Source: Barnesiella intestinihominis YIT 11860 (lineage in GTDB: Bacteria > Bacteroidota > Bacteroidia > Bacteroidales > Barnesiellaceae). From it: a stretch of 64,000 nt of DNA. The translations under genes were made by a program, and so were the position numbers. The stretch is from NCBI RefSeq assembly GCF_000296465.1, contig NZ_JH815204.1, forward strand, positions 248,001 through 312,000, in the 5' to 3' direction. Under the pieces are notes generated by a model. That model was not told where the DNA came from. It searched no databases and was given only the letters and a program-made list of their open reading frames with translations. Of the stretch, positions 61,090 to 64,000 are shown in pieces (position 1 is the stretch's first letter; the number at the start of each line of letters is the position of its first letter).

Positions 61090-64000
61090 ATGGACACAAA
61101 TATCGGGGCAAAGGAGCGTGTAACGCAAAACAGGTTGATAGGGCTCTTTAAGAATGTCTTAAAGTACACCTGTCTCGGGAATTGGGAGACTCGTGAAGGT
61201 AACGTCAATATCGAAGAAAAGTTGCTCACGGCATATCTCTCGCGGTGTGGCTATACCGACAAGGAGATACGGGGTGCCATCGCTAAACTCAAGCAAGCGG
61301 CAAACTCTCTTGGTGGGGGATTATATAACGCCAACAAGGAGGTGTATACCTTGTTGCGCTACGGTGTGAATGTCCAGGCCGAGGTGACCGAAAAGAAAAA
61401 GATGGTGCACCTTATCGACTGGGCGAACCCGATGGAGAATGATCTCCAGATAGCCGAGGAAGTAACCATTCAAGGCGAAAGCGACCGCCGTCCCGATCTG
61501 GTCGTTTATGTCAATGGTATTGCTCTTGCCGTAATCGAGCTCAAGCGTAGTACGGTCTCTGCTCACGAGGGTATTCGCCAGAATATTCGTAACCAGCAGG
61601 ACGGTTATATTCCTCGATTCTTCACGACCATACAGTTACTTTTTGCGGGTAACGATACTGAGGGATTGCACTATGGTGTAATCAAGACGCCCGAAAAATT
61701 CTGGTTGCGTTGGAAAGAACCGTGTGGCGAGCCGTGCCAGCCATCGCATTTTACAGTGGGTGAGTATCCCAATGAGTTGGATCGTAGTGTGTTGCAGTTT
61801 TTTGAGCCCGCAAGGTTATTGGAATATATCCATGATTTTATCATCTTCGATGGAGGTGTAAAAAAGGCGGCACGTCCTAATCAATATTTTGCCGTCAAGG
61901 CAGCTCAACCCAGAGTTCGCAAGAAGCAAAACGGTATTATATGGCATTCGCAGGGTTCGGGTAAATCGCTTACGATGATTTGGCTGGCCCGATGGATACG
62001 AGAAAACGTAAGTGATGCTCGTGTGGTGATTATTACAGACCGTGATGAGCTGGACAAACAAATAGAATCGGGCTTCAAAGATGCAGGGGAGCAGATTCAG
62101 CGAGCCAAGAGTGGTGGTAAGCTGATTGAGATGCTCAATGCTGCCGAACCTTGGTTGATTTGCACGTTGATTCACAAATTTGGCAATAAGAATGACGGCG
62201 ATGCCATATCGGTAGGAAATAAGAAGGCAAGTAAGTCGCTCGACTTGTATCTTGAAGAGTTGGCAAAATCGCTCCCCGCTGATTTTCGAGCGAAGGGTAA
62301 TATTTATGTCTTTATTGATGAATGTCATCGCACACAAGGAGGCATGCTTCACGAAGCCATGAAGCATATAATGGGTGACGATGTGATGCTGATAGGTTTC
62401 ACGGGTACGCCTTTGCTCCATACGGATAAGAAAAAATCGATAGAGACCTTTGGTTCTTATATACATAGCTATAAGTTTAATGAGGCCGTAGAAGATGGGG
62501 TTATTCTTGACTTGCGTTATGAGGCCCGAAATGTAGAACAATACTTGGGCAAACGAGAGAAAATCGATGAGTGGTTTGACGCGAAGACTAGGGGCTTGAG
62601 TTCGGTTGCCCGGGCAGCTCTAAAAGAGCGTTGGGCAAAAATGGAGAAGCTGTTTAGCAGTAAGGAGCGTATCGACCGTATCGTCGCGGATATTTGCCAA
62701 GATATGAGTACCAAACGGGCTTTGGCAGGCGGCTATGGAAATGCCATGCTTGTGGCCGACAGTATTTATCAGGCGTGTCGTTACTGGGAGGTTTTTCAAT
62801 CGACAGAGTTGAAAGGGCATTGCGCTGTGGTTACAAGTTACGATGCGAGTACTGCATCGGTAAAAGACGAGTATCAAGGTGATGGAGAGACCGAGGATCT
62901 CACAAAATATGAGATATACCAAAGAATGATCGGCGACAAAACTCCTGAACAGTTTGAAACTTGGGCGAAAAAGGTGTTTACGGACCATCCCGGAGATATG
63001 AAGTTGCTGATTGTCGTAGATAAGTTATTGACCGGATTTGATGCACCGTCGGCAACCTATCTCTACATCGATAAAAAAATGCGGGATCACAATCTTTTCC
63101 AAGCGGTCTGTCGTGTGAATCGAGTAGATAGTGAGGAAAAAGATTTCGGGTATATTATTGATTACCAAGATCTGTTTGGAGCGGTAAAGAGTGCAATCGA
63201 GGATTATACGAATGGGGCATTTGATGGTTACGATGCCGACGATGTTAAAGGCCTTCTTTTGACTCGTCTTGCCGAAGGTCGCAAGGCCTTGGAAGAGTCA
63301 TTACAGGCAGTATATACGATGTGTGAGGTGATACATCCGCAAACGCGAGAAGGTTATTTTGCATATTTTGTCTATGCGGAGAATACTCCTGTTGAAAATC
63401 AGCAAAATGAATGTGAGGGGAATGCCAATAAACGCGAAACCTTCTATAAACTTGTGTCGCGTTTGGTGCGCCGTTATATTGACATAGCCAATGAGATGGA
63501 ACAGGCTGGCTATACAGCAGAGGAGGCTGCCGATATCAAAAAGCAGGTTGACTATTTTAATGATATCAAAGATGAAATAAAATTAAAAAGTGGAGATGCG
63601 CTCGATTTGAAATATTATGATCCAGCAATGCGTCAGCTTATTGATAACTATGTACGAGCAGAAGATAGTGAGAAATTGGTGGATTTAGCCGATATCTCAT
63701 TTCTTGACCTGATTGATACGGAGGGTGATAAGGCGATTGATGCGCTGCCAAAGAAAATCAAGCAGAATGAACGTTCTGTTGCAGAGATTTTGGCGGCAAA
63801 TATGCGAAAGATGATTATCAGCGAGCGTCCGAACAATCCGGCCTACTTTGATAAAATGTCTGATTTGCTCAACCACCTGCTTCAAGAACAGAAAGATGGT
63901 AAGATCCAATATAAGGAATTGATAAAACAACTCATTGAGAAACTGAAAGAGGCTCGATTGACCATTAAGACAAAATACCCTGCAACCATTGATACAAAGG
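61090..64000 (+). CDS. hsdR: Type I restriction endonuclease subunit, 3' end outside window
   Basis: About 970 residues are visible from the ATG at 61090, open to the window edge; the full protein should be only slightly longer. Nuclease domain: RRPDLVVYVNGIALAVIELKRS (PD-(D/E)xK). Motor: Walker A IIWHSQGSGKSLTMIWLA, DEAD-like box VFIDECHRTQ, motif III GFTGTPLL, and motif VI-type QAVCRVNRVD. It pulls DNA toward the complex and cleaves unmodified DNA at a distance. It completes hsdMSR and lies 75 bp after hsdS. Confidence 0.95.
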   Translation, partial: MDTNIGAKERVTQNRLIGLFKNVLKYTCLGNWETREGNVNIEEKLLTAYLSRCGYTDKEIRGAIAKLKQAANSLGGGLYNANKEVYTLLRYGVNVQAEVTEKKKMVHLIDWANPMENDLQIAEEVTIQGESDRRPDLVVYVNGIALAVIELKRSTVSAHEGIRQNIRNQQDGYIPRFFTTIQLLFAGNDTEGLHYGVIKTPEKFWLRWKEPCGEPCQPSHFTVGEYPNELDRSVLQFFEPARLLEYIHDFIIFDGGVKKAARPNQYFAVKAAQPRVRKKQNGIIWHSQGSGKSLTMIWLARWIRENVSDARVVIITDRDELDKQIESGFKDAGEQIQRAKSGGKLIEMLNAAEPWLICTLIHKFGNKNDGDAISVGNKKASKSLDLYLEELAKSLPADFRAKGNIYVFIDECHRTQGGMLHEAMKHIMGDDVMLIGFTGTPLLHTDKKKSIETFGSYIHSYKFNEAVEDGVILDLRYEARNVEQYLGKREKIDEWFDAKTRGLSSVARAALKERWAKMEKLFSSKERIDRIVADICQDMSTKRALAGGYGNAMLVADSIYQACRYWEVFQSTELKGHCAVVTSYDASTASVKDEYQGDGETEDLTKYEIYQRMIGDKTPEQFETWAKKVFTDHPGDMKLLIVVDKLLTGFDAPSATYLYIDKKMRDHNLFQAVCRVNRVDSEEKDFGYIIDYQDLFGAVKSAIEDYTNGAFDGYDADDVKGLLLTRLAEGRKALEESLQAVYTMCEVIHPQTREGYFAYFVYAENTPVENQQNECEGNANKRETFYKLVSRLVRRYIDIANEMEQAGYTAEEAADIKKQVDYFNDIKDEIKLKSGDALDLKYYDPAMRQLIDNYVRAEDSEKLVDLADISFLDLIDTEGDKAIDALPKKIKQNERSVAEILAANMRKMIISERPNNPAYFDKMSDLLNHLLQEQKDGKIQYKELIKQLIEKLKEARLTIKTKYPATIDTK

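Overview
The window is a chromosomal segment of a member of the order Bacteroidales (phylum Bacteroidota). This rests on gene content (serine-palmitoyltransferase-like enzyme, PepSY-like periplasmic protein, FloA/NfeD pair, BspA-type repeats, AsmA-like protein) and on repeated promoters with the Bacteroidota -7 box TAnnTTTG. The genus cannot be fixed from the sequence alone. About 39.4 kb of the window is an integrated siphovirus-like prophage. Layout: (1) 1-3.99 kb, host: 3' end of a PLP enzyme, a PepSY-like protein next to a two-component system, and a 54-residue rubredoxin. (2) 3.99-43.45 kb, prophage at the 3' end of tRNA-Glu(CTC), bounded by a 59-bp direct repeat (attL 3988-4046, attR 43391-43449). 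It runs from repressor and early regulators through a primase-helicase, a CGTAC repeat cluster, capsid protease/scaffold, major capsid protein, terminase, portal and connector genes, tail fibre genes and lysis genes to tape measure, distal tail protein and integrase. (3) 43.6-55.3 kb, host: TrpB2-type tryptophan synthase, SOD, FloA/NfeD, a TPR protein, an alcohol dehydrogenase, an AsmA-like protein and two gene remnants. (4) 55.5-64 kb, host defence locus: an AAA ATPase followed by a type I restriction-modification operon (hsdM, hsdS with an extra C-terminal domain, hsdR running off the window). Three islands interrupt the late prophage operon, each made of genes with their own promoters and terminators (morons). 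Island 1 (16.1-18.9 kb) has an exonuclease remnant, an Abi_C abortive-infection protein, cassette A and HicAB. Island 2 (24.1-26.9 kb) has a probable toxin-antitoxin-SecB-like chaperone triad and cassettes B/C. Island 3 (31.2-36.2 kb) has Vsr, a C5 cytosine methyltransferase, a MORC-like GHKL ATPase and cassettes D/E. In each island defence-type cargo lies immediately left of a copy of one conserved cassette: a structured leader, a roughly 95-residue membrane protein (ORF1) and a roughly 76-residue acidic protein (ORF2) starting on a perfect Shine-Dalgarno. The leaders are the most striking thing in the window. In A, B, C and E a short word of 9-15 nt lies at the predicted transcription start, again as reverse complement in the middle, and again immediately before the ORF1 start codon; D keeps only the last two copies. 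The word differs in every cassette but all copies within a cassette agree, and the pairing arms carry compensatory changes and conserved G.U wobbles. This is what a cassette-specific RNA switch with mutually exclusive pairings would look like. I do not recognise the family.
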